Positions 1-8,424 of a stretch of 9,335 nucleotides of DNA are shown here, piece after piece; the first letter of the stretch is position 1, and each line of letters opens with the position of its first letter. The notes under the pieces are model-generated. The model saw nothing but the letters and a program-made list of their open reading frames with translations, ran no database searches and was not told the DNA's origin. Where the stretch lies: NCBI GenBank assembly GCA_024643945.1, contig JAHELX010000214.1, positions 1 through 9,335 of the forward strand. Direction: 5' to 3'. This DNA is from Anaerolineales bacterium (GTDB lineage: Bacteria; Chloroflexota; Anaerolineae; 4572-78; NAK82). The translations under genes and the position numbers were made by a program.

Positions 1-1
1 C

Positions 2-448
2 TGGCGACTGAATCATATCCAGGTCTCTTGCGGCGACCACAGCATGCCCACTGCCACCGTCAGCCTGACCGGTCCTGGCAGCCAGATTTACCAGGATGCC
101 GCCCTGGGCACCGGACCGGTAGACGCGGTTTACCAGGCCATCAACCGCATCGTGAGCGTGCCCAACACGCTGACTGAATTCAGCGTCAAATCTGTCACCG
201 AGGGGATTGACGCCGTGGGCGAAGTGACCATCCGCATCCAGCCTGACAATGGCGACAATAACCACGGCTTCAACCCACAAACCGGCCAGTCTATTGTCCG
301 CACTTTCAGTGGGCACGGTGCCAGCACCGATATCATCGTCGCCAGCGCGCGTGCCTATCTGAGTGCCCTCAACAGAATGCTGGCTGCACGGGAGGAAAAA
401 GGGATCAGAGTATCAGCAATCAGGGAACCAGGAAACCGTGTTGCCTGA
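2..448 (+). CDS. leuA: 2-isopropylmalate synthase, C-terminal part (partial)
   Basis: This is the tail of the first enzyme of leucine synthesis, which condenses acetyl-CoA with 2-oxoisovalerate. The frame is open from base 2, so the ATG at 44 is internal and the catalytic TIM barrel lies outside the window. The 148 visible residues match the LeuA allosteric (dimer) domain that binds leucine for feedback inhibition. Seen are a PTATVSL strand, the [14 protein letters not shown] motif, [14 protein letters not shown], and the terminal helix [20 protein letters not shown]. The protein ends with about 20 extra residues after that helix. The next gene, gltB, starts 41 bases downstream, which suggests co-transcription. 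Homocitrate or citramalate synthases share this domain, but GTGPVDA followed by [13 protein letters not shown] favours LeuA. The family is clear; the exact substrate is inferred from the leuCD context. Confidence 0.88.
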   Translation, partial: WRLNHIQVSCGDHSMPTATVSLTGPGSQIYQDAALGTGPVDAVYQAINRIVSVPNTLTEFSVKSVTEGIDAVGEVTIRIQPDNGDNNHGFNPQTGQSIVRTFSGHGASTDIIVASARAYLSALNRMLAAREEKGIRVSAIREPGNRVA

Positions 449-476
449 TGCCCCACTTCTCTGGTGCCTGAAACCC

Positions 477-482
477 AGGAGG
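477..482 (+). promoter_or_regulatory. gltB ribosome binding site
   Basis: A perfect AGGAGG lies 7 bases before the ATG at 490. It fixes the start of the glutamate synthase and leaves a 25-residue leader before the predicted catalytic cysteine. Confidence 0.8.
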
Positions 483-489
483 CAAAGGA

Positions 490-3400
490 ATGGCCGATTT
501 CAAATCTCTAATGCTCAATCTCCCACCCCCCATCTCCGACTTTGGGCTTGATGAACACGACGCGTGTGCCATCGTCGCGTCGGTGCGCAAAACAGGCGAA
601 GCCACGCATGGCAACCTGAAGCGCACGCTGGAGGCTCTGAGCAAAATGGGACACCGCTCCGGCGACGTCAACGATGAGGGGGATGGCTGCGGTGTGTTGA
701 CCGACATTCCTCGTCGCTTGTGGGCCGATGCTATGGAAGAGGCGGGTAAACCGGCCTGGCTGGCCGAAGACCGTCGCTTCTTCGTGGGGCATCTGATGAT
801 CTCGCTGTCGCAGCGGGACAAAGCGTGGGATACTCAAGAGCAAGTGCTGAAACTCGTCGCTGCCTCGGGCGCTGACCTCCTCATCGAACGTCCCGGCCAG
901 ACGCGTCACCTGGCCCTGGGCCGGCTGGCCCGCGAGCAGGAGCCCATCTTCTGGCAAATAGCCGGCGTGATGGGAAACTGTCCCCTGGAAGAGGTTGAAA
1001 GCCGGCTGTTCGATCTGGCTCTGGCTATCGAGCAAACTACGCGCGTTCACGTGGCCTCCCTGTCGAGCTATAGCGTGGTCTACAAAGTGCGCGGATCTGT
1101 CGAAACTCTCTATCACTACTATCCAGAATTGCGCAGCCCCAACTACACCTCTGCCATTACCCTGGGCCACGCTCGTTATTCCACCAATACAGCTACCACC
1201 TTCGAGCGAGTGCAGCCCTTCAATCTCCTGGGACATAACGGTGAAATCAACACCATCACCCGGCTGCGTGAGCAGGCGCAAATGCTTGGCGCACGACTGA
1301 TCGAAGGAGGCAGCGACTCACAAGACCTGGACCGAACTGTCGCTACCCTTATTCACTTCTATGGCTTCAGCCTGACCGAAGCGATAGAACTGGTCTTCCC
1401 GCCTATCCTCAGCGAGGTGGAGAAGCTGCCGGCTGATCTGCAAGCTGTCTACCGTTACTACCGGCAAGCCTTTGGCCCCTTTGCTCAGGGCCCGGCTGCT
1501 ATCATCGCCCGCTATGGCGATGAATGTGCCTTCAGCGTAGATGCCTTGGGCCTACGCCCTCTCTGGTTCGGCGAGACGGAAAAAGAGTATTTCTTCTCGT
1601 CCGAAAAGGGAGTGGTCCCTATGGACTTGCTGCGTAGTGACCCCCGCCCTCTCTCACCGGGCGAAAAGATGAGCTTGCGCTTGCGCCGACACGAGGGCGT
1701 CCAGGTGCTCGAATATCCTGCCGTGCAGCAACGAGTGCTCAAGCTCGCACGCCGCCGCTTCGGCTCATTCGCCTGCACTTGGGCCGCAGGCACAGGTGAA
1801 CAGATCGAGGCAGCCTTGGAACCGCCGGAGCCAGAACGACGGAGAGGAAGACTGGAAGGTTGGAAGGCTGGACAAACTCAAACTTCCAATCTCCCAATCT
1901 CCCAATCTCCCAATCTCCCAATCTTCCAATCTTCCAATCTACCATCCTACCAACTCCCTGACCTGGATCGCTGGCTAGCCGCTTTTGGGTGGGGCCGCGA
2001 CGACCGGGAATGGGTGCAATCCCTGGCTCAGACTGGCCACGAACCCATCGGTTCCCTGGGCTACGATGGGCCTTTGGCGGCTCTGTCGCCTGAGCTGCAA
2101 AATGTGGCGGACTACTTCAAAGAGGCGGTGGCTGTCGTCACCAACCCGGCCATAGACCGGGAACGCGAGAAGGAGCACTTCTCGACCCAATGTATCATCG
2201 GTCCCCGGCCCAATCTCACCTCCGACGGCTTGATGACGCCGGGCCGGCTGGCGCTCGACTGCCCCATCTTACTCGGGGGACATCCCACAGGCGAGCCTAT
2301 GCTGCCCGAAGCTCTCTGTTGCGACGTGGCTACAAGCCTTGGGACCATGCGACTGGAAGATGTGATCGCCTCCTTTGGCGAAGCGGCTGTAGCCCGGCTG
2401 GCGACTGTTACCCGGTCGGGCGAAACGGTGGCCAGCACCCTGGAGCGGTTGGCCGGGGCGGCAGTCGAAGCCGTCCGCGCTGGCGCCGAACTCATCCTCC
2501 TCGATGACGGTCCGGCTTTCACCGAGGAAGGCGGCTGGGTAGATCCCCACCTGGCAGTGGCGGTGGTCGATCGCGCACTGCGAACGGCAACTCCCCAAGA
2601 TTGGAAGATTGGAAGAATGGAAGGGTGGAAGGCGGCAGAGCCGGGCCAATCTTCCAACTTTCCAAGCTTCCAGCCTTCCAGCCTTCGCCGCCAGACCGGC
2701 CTGGTCCTTCGCTCTGGTGCTATCCGCAACCTGCACGACCTCGCCATGGCCCTGGGACTGGGTGCGGATGCCGTCGCCGCTTACATGCTACTGGAAGTGG
2801 CCGTGGACCCTGGCCGCCAGCTCATCCTGACCGACCGGGCCAAGAGGCTGACCCACACTGTCGGTGCGCTGCACACCGGGCTGGAGAAAGTAACCAGCAC
2901 CATGGGCATTCACGAGTCGCGGGGCTACGGTCGCCTCTTTGCCAGCGTCGGCCTCAGCCTTCCAATCTCCGAGGCGATGGGCACCATCAACTATGCCGGG
3001 TCGGAGCAACGCGGCCTGACCTGGACTGATCTGGACGCCGAGGTGGCAACCCGCACCGCCATCATTGCTGGGGAAGGGGAGCCTCGCCTCAGCCGGGTGC
3101 AACACTTTTATCCTAAAATGTGGAAGGTTGCCGGGCAGGTGGGCAAGGGAGAAGCTGATGGTCAGGCTTTTGAAGAACAGACCGAGGCATTGGCCAAGAT
3201 ACAGCCAGTTGCCTTGCGTCACGTGCTCGATTTCCGCTTTCCCGACAAGATGGAAGAAGGGAAGGCTGGAGGGTTGGAAGGTGGAGGGGACCCTTCCAAC
3301 CCTCCAGCCTTCCCTTCTTCCATCCTTCCTATCAACGTTGACGCCGGATTGACCGGTCACGACTTGCCCTTCGTCATCGCTTCGATGTCCTTTGGCTCGC

Positions 3401-5427
3401 AGGGCGAAACTGCCTTCCGAGCTTATGCCGAGGCCGCCTATCGACTGAACATGATAGCGCTCAACGGTGAAGGGGGTGAGATTCGGAGTTTGATGGGCAA
3501 ATACCCCCACAATCGTGGCCAGCAAATCGCCTCTGGCCGCTTTGGGGTGGACGTGGATCTCATCAATTCATCTAATCTGCTGGAGATCAAGATAGGCCAG
3601 GGGGCCAAGCCGGGCGAGGGGGGACACTTGCCAGGGCGGAAAGTCTCGACCAAAGTGGCCGCTGCGCGCCATGCCCGACCAGGTGTTGACCTCATCTCAC
3701 CCTCAAACAACCACGATATCTATTCAATCGAAGATCTGGCTCAGTTTATCGAAGAGTTGAAGACGGCCAATCCCAAGGCGCGGGTGGCAGTTAAGGTGCC
3801 GGTGGTTCCCGGAATCGGCATCATCGCCCTCGGCATTGCCAAGGCCGGCGCTGACATCATCAATCTCACCGGCTACGACGGTGGAACCGGGGCTGCCCGT
3901 AAGCATTCCATTAAACATGTGGGATTGCCGGCCGAAATAGGCGTTGTAGAAGCGCACCGTGCCCTTACTGAGGCCGGCATGCGTCAACGGGTGGAACTGT
4001 GGTGCGACGGCGGCATGCGCACCGCCGCGGACGTAGTGAAGATGATCTGCCTGGGCGCCAACCGGATCGGCTTTGGCACGCTGGCGATGGTCGCCATGGG
4101 CTGCACCATCTGCCGGTCATGTGAGAGCGACACCTGCCACGTAGGCATTGCCACTCAGATCGAGAGCCTGGCTGCGGCGGAAGCACATGGATTGCGCCAC
4201 TTTGTGCCCCGCGATTTTGACCTGGCCGTGCAGGGATTGGTCAACCTGTTCGGCGCACTGGGCGATGGCGTGCGCCAGCTCACCGCCCGCCTGGGCTTTG
4301 AACGGACGCAAGATTTGGTGGGACGGACCGACCTGCTAGTGCAGATTTCGCACCACGGCCGGCTGGATCTAAGTCGTATGCTAACCCCCGTCAAGCAATA
4401 CGCGGCGGGCGAGGGGGTACCCCGGTCATTGCACGCGGGCCAGCGACCGCTGCGCCGGCCGCGCAACCATCTAACGACCGTCATCTCTAATCTGGTGATG
4501 GAGACCGCCCTGCTCGGCGAAGAGGTGATCAGCTTTGAAGACGACAAGGTGACACCAGTAGACCGCGCCTTGGGCACACACCTGGCGGGCGCGCTGACCC
4601 GTTATCGGCAGCAATGGATGTGGCCACCGGGACATGGTGGCATCGGCGGCAGCCCAGAATCGTGGCGACCACCTATCAACGGCAACAATGGCGACGGACA
4701 TCATGTACGAGAGGCCAACCTGCGATTCTATGCCAGCTCGGTCCCGGGCAATGGCCTGGGGGCGTACACCACCCATCCAGTGAACATTACGGTAGAAGGG
4801 GGCGCCCAGGACGGCGTGGCCAAAGGGATGCACGGGGGGCGCATAGTCATCCTGAAGGGGTACAACCACGACGGAGTGCCCGTGGGTGGTTCCGTGGGCA
4901 AGAGTTTGTCTTACGGCGCGATTGGGGGGTTGATTATCGTGCAGGGGAACGCCGACTCGCGGGCCTGCATTCGCCTCTCTGGCGCCGATGTGGTCATTGG
5001 CGGCGAAATTCGCCAGCCGATCAACGACAGTCTGGGCTTCATTGGCGCGCGGGCCAACGTCAAAGGCTTTTTGTGTGAATACATGACAGCCGGCCGGGTA
5101 TTGGTTCTGGGTGATCCCGGCCCCTGGATGTGCGCCGGCATGACGGGTGGTATCCTCTACCTGCGGTTGCAGCCCCACATGAACTTTGATCGTGACGCCA
5201 TCCGCCGCCGCATCGCCCGGGGCGCTCATGTGGCATTGCATGACGCCGACGATAGCGACGAGGCCAACCTGCGGCAATTGCTGACTGCCTACGCCGACGA
5301 ATTACTGCGCAGTCACCAACCGCATGAAGCTGATCGAATCCTCGATTTACTGCAAGATTGGCACAAGATTTTCGTGAAGATAGAACCGGCGCGCCAGCGG
5401 GTAAATCAGGCAATGAGTACGGAGTAA
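490..5427 (+). CDS. gltB: Glutamate synthase large subunit (GltB-like), with three in-frame repeat insertions
   Basis: Glutamate synthase moves the amide nitrogen of glutamine to 2-oxoglutarate, giving two glutamates. Domains in order: a class II glutaminase (residues 26 to about 430) with nucleophile Cys26 behind a 25-residue propeptide, RYSTNT at 229 and HNGEIN at 249; a central domain (about 488-905); the FMN synthase domain (about 947-1330) with GEGGE at 993, QGAKPGEGG near 1037, HDIYSIEDL at 1075 and DGGTGAA at 1130; an Fe-S motif C1205-x2-C1208-x2-C1211-x4-C1216; and a C-terminal GXGXG-type beta-helix (about 1395-1645). At 1645 aa it is roughly 100 residues longer than usual. The excess is largely three low-complexity segments at about 450-487, 705-732 and 920-946, encoded by period-8 inverted repeats. 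The start follows a perfect AGGAGG. No small subunit (GltD) is in the window, so the electron donor is unknown. Motifs such as DACAIVA and SNNHDIYS diverge from the textbook forms (CGVGFVA, PPPHHDIYS). Confidence 0.93.
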   Translation: MADFKSLMLNLPPPISDFGLDEHDACAIVASVRKTGEATHGNLKRTLEALSKMGHRSGDVNDEGDGCGVLTDIPRRLWADAMEEAGKPAWLAEDRRFFVGHLMISLSQRDKAWDTQEQVLKLVAASGADLLIERPGQTRHLALGRLAREQEPIFWQIAGVMGNCPLEEVESRLFDLALAIEQTTRVHVASLSSYSVVYKVRGSVETLYHYYPELRSPNYTSAITLGHARYSTNTATTFERVQPFNLLGHNGEINTITRLREQAQMLGARLIEGGSDSQDLDRTVATLIHFYGFSLTEAIELVFPPILSEVEKLPADLQAVYRYYRQAFGPFAQGPAAIIARYGDECAFSVDALGLRPLWFGETEKEYFFSSEKGVVPMDLLRSDPRPLSPGEKMSLRLRRHEGVQVLEYPAVQQRVLKLARRRFGSFACTWAAGTGEQIEAALEPPEPERRRGRLEGWKAGQTQTSNLPISQSPNLPIFQSSNLPSYQLPDLDRWLAAFGWGRDDREWVQSLAQTGHEPIGSLGYDGPLAALSPELQNVADYFKEAVAVVTNPAIDREREKEHFSTQCIIGPRPNLTSDGLMTPGRLALDCPILLGGHPTGEPMLPEALCCDVATSLGTMRLEDVIASFGEAAVARLATVTRSGETVASTLERLAGAAVEAVRAGAELILLDDGPAFTEEGGWVDPHLAVAVVDRALRTATPQDWKIGRMEGWKAAEPGQSSNFPSFQPSSLRRQTGLVLRSGAIRNLHDLAMALGLGADAVAAYMLLEVAVDPGRQLILTDRAKRLTHTVGALHTGLEKVTSTMGIHESRGYGRLFASVGLSLPISEAMGTINYAGSEQRGLTWTDLDAEVATRTAIIAGEGEPRLSRVQHFYPKMWKVAGQVGKGEADGQAFEEQTEALAKIQPVALRHVLDFRFPDKMEEGKAGGLEGGGDPSNPPAFPSSILPINVDAGLTGHDLPFVIASMSFGSQGETAFRAYAEAAYRLNMIALNGEGGEIRSLMGKYPHNRGQQIASGRFGVDVDLINSSNLLEIKIGQGAKPGEGGHLPGRKVSTKVAAARHARPGVDLISPSNNHDIYSIEDLAQFIEELKTANPKARVAVKVPVVPGIGIIALGIAKAGADIINLTGYDGGTGAARKHSIKHVGLPAEIGVVEAHRALTEAGMRQRVELWCDGGMRTAADVVKMICLGANRIGFGTLAMVAMGCTICRSCESDTCHVGIATQIESLAAAEAHGLRHFVPRDFDLAVQGLVNLFGALGDGVRQLTARLGFERTQDLVGRTDLLVQISHHGRLDLSRMLTPVKQYAAGEGVPRSLHAGQRPLRRPRNHLTTVISNLVMETALLGEEVISFEDDKVTPVDRALGTHLAGALTRYRQQWMWPPGHGGIGGSPESWRPPINGNNGDGHHVREANLRFYASSVPGNGLGAYTTHPVNITVEGGAQDGVAKGMHGGRIVILKGYNHDGVPVGGSVGKSLSYGAIGGLIIVQGNADSRACIRLSGADVVIGGEIRQPINDSLGFIGARANVKGFLCEYMTAGRVLVLGDPGPWMCAGMTGGILYLRLQPHMNFDRDAIRRRIARGAHVALHDADDSDEANLRQLLTAYADELLRSHQPHEADRILDLLQDWHKIFVKIEPARQRVNQAMSTE
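1846..1946 (+). repeat. Period-8 inverted repeat element, copy 1 (in gltB)
   Basis: The left arm is three 8-base units of GGAAGRYT type (1846-1869) plus GGA. After a short spacer, the right arm is eight tandem units, seven CTYCCAAT (1883-1938) and one variant (1939-1946). The arms are imperfect reverse complements. The insert encodes GRLEGWKAG and then a peptide repeating every 8 residues ([24 protein letters not shown]). It sits between the glutaminase and central domains. None of the six frames of the unit contains a stop codon. Confidence 0.85.
2603..2690 (+). repeat. Period-8 inverted repeat element, copy 2 (in gltB)
   Basis: Four left-arm units (GGAAGATT, GGAAGAAT, GGAAGGGT, GGAAGGCG; 2603-2634) are followed by a 16-base spacer and right-arm units CTTCCAAC, TTTCCAAG, CTTCCAGC, CTTCCAGC and a degenerate CTTCGCCG (2651-2690). 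The insert encodes GRMEGWKAA and then [11 protein letters not shown], the same peptide signature as copy 1. It falls inside the central domain, where homologues have a short loop between a helix and a strand (ALRT to QTGLVLRSG here). Confidence 0.8.
3249..3324 (+). repeat. Perfect 33-bp inverted repeat, copy 3 of the element (in gltB)
   Basis: Bases 3249-3281 and 3292-3324 are exact reverse complements around a 10-base loop (3282-3291). The arms carry the same GGAAG and CTTCC blocks as copies 1 and 2, with less regular spacing. The insert encodes a Gly/Glu-rich then Pro/Ser-rich stretch (residues about 920-946) just before the FMN domain. The mRNA would form a very stable hairpin. Confidence 0.92.
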
Positions 5428-5447
5428 ATTATGGAGCAAATATCCTA

Positions 5448-6896
5448 ATGAACATTCAACCCCGAACCTTGTTCGAGAAAATATGGGACGACCACGTAGC
5501 GATGGAAGAGCCGGGCAGCCCGGCCGTGCTCTACATTGACCTGCACCTGGTGCACGAAGTCACCTCGCCCCAGGCCTTTCAGGGATTGCGCGAGCGCGGA
5601 TTGACGGTGCGCCGCCCGTTGCAAACAGTGGCCACGATGGACCACAGCATTCCCACCACCTCGCTCGATAGCGGGACCGCAGGGGGTAGCCAGGATGGGT
5701 TGCACATTCCAGATGAGATGGCCGCCCGTCAAATCGCCCAACTAAGGTCCAACTGCCAGGAGTTTGGAATTCTCCTGCACGGCATGAACAGCCCCACACG
5801 CGGCATAATCCACGTCATCGGCCCCGAACTGGGACTGACCCAGCCTGGCATGACTATTGTCTGTGGCGACAGCCACACCGCCACTCACGGCGCCTTCGGC
5901 GCCCTGGCCTTCGGCATCGGCACTAGCGAGGTGGAGCACGTGCTGGCTACTCAATGCCTGTTGCAGCGCAAACCCAAGACCTTCGAGGTGCACATGGAGG
6001 GCCAGCTGGAGCCCGGCGTGTTGGCCAAGGACATCATCCTGGCCCTCATCGCCCAAATCGGTGTGGGAGGCGGCACGGGCCACGTCTTTGAGTACACCGG
6101 CCCGGCGATTCGCACCCTCTCGATGGAAGAGCGCATGACCATCTGCAATATGAGTATCGAAGGGGGCGCCCGCGCCGGCCTTATCGCCCCTGATGACACC
6201 ACGTTTGAATACCTGGCCGGTCGGCCCTACGCGCCGCAAGGGGCCGGGTGGGATGCTGCCGTTGACCACTGGCGTCAGCTCCCCAGCGACCAAGGGGCGA
6301 TCTACGACCAATCGCTGACCCTCGATGCCAGCACGCTGGAGCCGATGATCACCTACGGCACCAACCCTGGCATGGGCATCCCGATCACTGCCCCTGTCCC
6401 TGACCCAGATGCCATTCCTGATGTCAATCAGCGTCAGGCAGTGCGAAAGGCCCTGGACTACATGGCGCTCACGCCGGGCAAACCGCTGCTGGGTCACCCG
6501 GTAGACGTGGTCTTCATCGGCAGTTGCACCAACTCCCGCATCTCCGACCTGCGCCAGGCTGCCACGCTGATGAAGGGCCGTAAGGTCACAAGGGGGGTAC
6601 ACATGTTGGTCGTGCCAGGGTCGCAGCAGGTGAAACGCCAGGCCGAGGCCGAGGGACTGGATCGCATCTTCAAAGAGGCTGGCGCCGAGTGGCGCGAATC
6701 GGGGTGCAGCATGTGTATCGCCATGAATGGCGACGAGCTTCAGCCAGGTCAATATGCTGTCAGCACTACCAACCGCAATTTTGAGGGGCGGCAGGGGAAG
6801 GGGGGCCGTACCTTTCTGGCCAGCCCGCTCACGGCTGCTGCCGCTGCCATCACTGGCGTAGTGACGGATGTTCGTACCCTACAAGCAGCAGGATAG
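5448..6896 (+). CDS. leuC: 3-isopropylmalate dehydratase large subunit
   Basis: This subunit of isopropylmalate isomerase holds the [4Fe-4S] cluster and, with LeuD, converts 2-isopropylmalate to 3-isopropylmalate. In organisms with CimA it also isomerises citramalate. The product is 482 aa, slightly above the usual 466-470. Aconitase-family motifs seen are HEVTSPQAF near the N-terminus, [13 protein letters not shown] at residue 140, IGSCTNSR with Cys360, and CSMC with Cys420 and Cys423. The 60-then-3 spacing of the three cluster cysteines matches the family. The ATG at 5448 is chosen because translation from it begins directly with the LeuC N-terminus ([11 protein letters not shown]) and GGAG lies 11 bases upstream. 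The frame is open back to 5358, but that would overlap the end of gltB and add 30 unrelated residues. It starts 20 bases after the gltB stop. Confidence 0.96.
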   Translation: MNIQPRTLFEKIWDDHVAMEEPGSPAVLYIDLHLVHEVTSPQAFQGLRERGLTVRRPLQTVATMDHSIPTTSLDSGTAGGSQDGLHIPDEMAARQIAQLRSNCQEFGILLHGMNSPTRGIIHVIGPELGLTQPGMTIVCGDSHTATHGAFGALAFGIGTSEVEHVLATQCLLQRKPKTFEVHMEGQLEPGVLAKDIILALIAQIGVGGGTGHVFEYTGPAIRTLSMEERMTICNMSIEGGARAGLIAPDDTTFEYLAGRPYAPQGAGWDAAVDHWRQLPSDQGAIYDQSLTLDASTLEPMITYGTNPGMGIPITAPVPDPDAIPDVNQRQAVRKALDYMALTPGKPLLGHPVDVVFIGSCTNSRISDLRQAATLMKGRKVTRGVHMLVVPGSQQVKRQAEAEGLDRIFKEAGAEWRESGCSMCIAMNGDELQPGQYAVSTTNRNFEGRQGKGGRTFLASPLTAAAAAITGVVTDVRTLQAAG

Positions 6897-6962
6897 CGAG
6901 TGGCAAAGAAGAGCACCAGCCACCTGTTCTCGCTGCCTGATACATAGGAGTAAAGAGACTCA

Positions 6963-7604
6963 ATGGAACCCTTCAAAACCCTGACCAGCCACATCGTCGC
7001 CATCCCCGTCGAGAATATTGACACCGACCAGATTATACCGGCTCGCTTTCTGAAAACGACGACCAAAGCCGGATTAGGTAGGCACTTGTTCGCCGACTGG
7101 CGCTATAATGCCGACGGGACCCCCAAGCCCGATTTCGTGCTCAACCGGCCGGAGGCGCAGGGTGCGCGAATCTTGCTGGCTGGCGACAACTTTGGCTGCG
7201 GCTCCAGCCGCGAGCACGCTCCCTGGGCTTTGGTGGACTTCGGCTTCCGGGCCGTCATCAGTACCTCCTTCGCCGATATCTTCCGCAACAACGCACTGAA
7301 AAACGGCCTGCTGCCGGTCGTCGTAGACACCGAGACCCATCACCAGCTTTTTAGCCTGATCGCGGAGGACGACGGAAATTCTCGCAAGGCTAAAGAACAG
7401 GCCAACCCAGAGATTACGATTGAGCTGGCATCGCGCATGCTGCACCTGCCCGACGGGCGGCAGGTAACCTTTCCCATTGACGAATTCAGCAAAACCTGCC
7501 TATTAGAGGGCATTGACCAATTGGGCTATCTGCTCAAAAACGAAGAACACATTGCCGCCTATGAACAAACGCATCTCGCGCGTGTTTGCACTGCTATCCT
7601 GTAG
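6963..7604 (+). CDS. leuD: 3-isopropylmalate dehydratase small subunit
   Basis: This swivelling-domain subunit of isopropylmalate isomerase completes the LeuCD active site. The 213-residue product is near the usual length of about 200. Seen are the N-terminal [13 protein letters not shown] and the substrate-loop motif [13 protein letters not shown] at residues 74-86, followed by [23 protein letters not shown] and a normal C-terminus. It is the longer bacterial type, not the short archaeal one. It begins 66 bases after leuC with AGGAG at 6946-6950, a slightly long 12-base spacing to the ATG. No terminator is visible in the gap, so it is likely co-transcribed and made in step with leuC. Confidence 0.96.
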   Translation: MEPFKTLTSHIVAIPVENIDTDQIIPARFLKTTTKAGLGRHLFADWRYNADGTPKPDFVLNRPEAQGARILLAGDNFGCGSSREHAPWALVDFGFRAVISTSFADIFRNNALKNGLLPVVVDTETHHQLFSLIAEDDGNSRKAKEQANPEITIELASRMLHLPDGRQVTFPIDEFSKTCLLEGIDQLGYLLKNEEHIAAYEQTHLARVCTAIL

Positions 7605-7662
7605 AAATTAGGAAGGCACAAGTGAAAACTGTCAGCTACTCAAACTGATTCCGGAGGAGAAA

Positions 7663-7881
7663 ATGAGAAGGAACAATCAGAAAGGAAGCTATCCTTCACA
7701 GTACTTTCGCCCTGGTACTAACGGGGCCACGCCATCGTCCGCAACCTGGCAACAAGAAGAGCAACAGGATATTTCCCCCAACGGGACAGTCAGCGGCAAT
7801 GGCCGGGATGGCCATGCCATCCCTGTTCCCCCTTTCGACTGGCAGGCCAGCGAGGCACTGATGAAGTGCTACAACGGCTGA
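7663..7881 (+). CDS. Small hypothetical protein, 72 aa
   Basis: I do not recognise this protein. It is supported by a strong GGAGGAG at 7653-7659 directly before the ATG, and by its position 58 bases after leuD on the same strand. It is hydrophilic, rich in Asn, Gln, Ser, Pro and Gly, with an Arg/Lys-rich start (MRRNNQKGSYPSQYF), no signal peptide and no membrane segment. The C-terminal part (PFDWQASEALMKCYNG) looks the most protein-like, with an amphipathic helix ahead of a single Cys near the end. It is not a typical leader peptide, since it has no run of Leu, Ile or Val codons. It may be a lineage-specific small protein or a chance frame behind a purine-rich sequence. Confidence 0.45.
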   Translation: MRRNNQKGSYPSQYFRPGTNGATPSSATWQQEEQQDISPNGTVSGNGRDGHAIPVPPFDWQASEALMKCYNG

Positions 7882-8200
7882 TCTGGCGAATGAGAATAGA
7901 AAAGAGGCCAACCATGAAGTCACAACACAAGCTTGAAGGACTCTACAAGGGACGGCTCACTTTCCATAGCGGGGAGGATCAGCCTGATATGGAGCGGAGC
8001 GCAGATTCCGGGTCACACCATGTTTTGGGGGCACTTCTCCCAGGCGCCCTGGCTCCCCTGCAGTGTCACACCAGCCAGACCGAGCGATCTGTCATGCATC
8101 CCGACCGGCACGACCTGGAATGGTATTATTGCCGCGGCGCCTGGATCGGCTGATAGGATCAGTAGCCAATGCTATCCCTTGTTCAGAGTAGGAGGGTGAA
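7882..8200. other. Stretch without a recognised gene
   Basis: Apart from the doubtful frame at 7914-8153, I see nothing definite here: no tRNA, terminator or recognised promoter. A 9-base direct repeat, GTCACACCA, occurs at 8012-8020 and 8065-8073. Base composition resembles the neighbouring genes. Confidence 0.5.
7914..8153 (+). CDS. Doubtful small ORF, 79 aa
   Basis: An ATG at 7914 has AGAGG at 7903-7907 at good spacing and opens a 79-codon frame. The start, MKSQHKLEGLYKGRLTF, reads like a plausible protein, but the rest (HHVLGALLPGALAPLQCHTSQTE) is unrecognised and a second frame overlaps it (7933-8199). This could be a short gene, a decayed one, or non-coding DNA between the small gene at 7663 and the cimA leader. 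Confidence 0.2.
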   Translation: MKSQHKLEGLYKGRLTFHSGEDQPDMERSADSGSHHVLGALLPGALAPLQCHTSQTERSVMHPDRHDLEWYYCRGAWIG

Positions 8201-8243
8201 CTGGGTGACGGGCACACGATGGCGCGTGGCATCCGTCGCCCAG
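8201..8243 (+). promoter_or_regulatory. Leader hairpin upstream of cimA
   Basis: CTGGGTGACGG at 8201-8211 pairs with CCGTCGCCCAG at 8233-8243: 11 bp with one G-U pair and a 21-base loop that can pair partly. No T-run follows, so it is not an intrinsic terminator. I infer it is part of a structured leader RNA. Confidence 0.5.
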
Positions 8244-8267
8244 ACAATCGGATGCTCCAAGTGAGAA

Positions 8268-8319
8268 GGGAGTAGGGAGTAGGGAGTAGGGAATCAGGGA
8301 CTCAGGAATCAGGGAATCG
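8268..8319 (+). repeat. GGGAGTA and GGGAATCA tandem repeats, possible G-quadruplex
   Basis: Three exact copies of GGGAGTA (8268-8288) are followed by GGG and then four 7-8 base units of GGGAATCA type (8289-8319). GGG runs at 8268, 8275, 8282 and 8289 are each separated by 4 bases, fitting the classical four-run quadruplex pattern. A fifth run follows at 8297. Confidence 0.75.
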
Positions 8320-8351
8320 GTCGATTCCATTCCCGATTCGCCAACTTCTCA

Positions 8352-8406
8352 CCTCCAATCTCCCGGCCTTCCAACTTCCAACCTTCCAGCTTTCCAATCT
8401 TCCAAT
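8352..8406 (+). repeat. One-armed copy of the period-8 repeat (right arm only)
   Basis: Units of CTTCCARY type run through this stretch (for example CTTCCAAC 8368-8375, CTTCCAGC 8383-8390, TTTCCAAT 8391-8398, CTTCCAAT 8399-8406). The sequence family is the same as the right arms in gltB, but no GGAAG left arm is present. It ends 7 bases before the cimA Shine-Dalgarno. Confidence 0.75.
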
Positions 8407-8424
8407 TCAGAATAGGAGCATCCG

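Noticed and set aside
503..540. Pyrimidine-rich AATCTC/CCCATCTCC near the gltB start as a decayed repeat
   Set aside because: The spacing is not periodic and there is no inverted arm, so it could be a chance bias in the propeptide codons.
1846..1946. CRISPR array
   Set aside because: The units are 8 bases long with no unique spacers, and the region is coding.
2955..2970. CCTTCCAATCTCC in gltB as a further repeat copy
   Set aside because: It is a single unit in an otherwise ordinary coding segment ([10 protein letters not shown]), without tandem copies or an opposite arm.
4471..5277. 268-codon minus-strand frame across the 3' part of gltB
   Set aside because: It is a shadow of the conserved C-terminal domain of gltB and shows no family resemblance.
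5358..5447. Upstream extension of leuC to an ATG at 5358
   Set aside because: It would overlap the gltB end and add 30 residues unlike any LeuC. The ATG at 5448 starts directly at the conserved N-terminus.
5742..6752. 336-codon open frame on the minus strand across leuC
   Set aside because: It lies fully antisense to a clear leuC gene, has no recognisable motif, and long antisense frames are expected from GC-rich codon usage.
7933..8199. 88-codon frame overlapping the doubtful ORF at 7914
   Set aside because: No convincing ribosome binding site or recognisable protein character was seen, and it overlaps another weak candidate.
8190..8250. Possible T-box antiterminator (AGGGTG and GTGGCATCCG look partly similar)
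   Set aside because: The conserved T-box core (GGTGGNACCGCG) is absent and I could not find a stem I or specifier loop.
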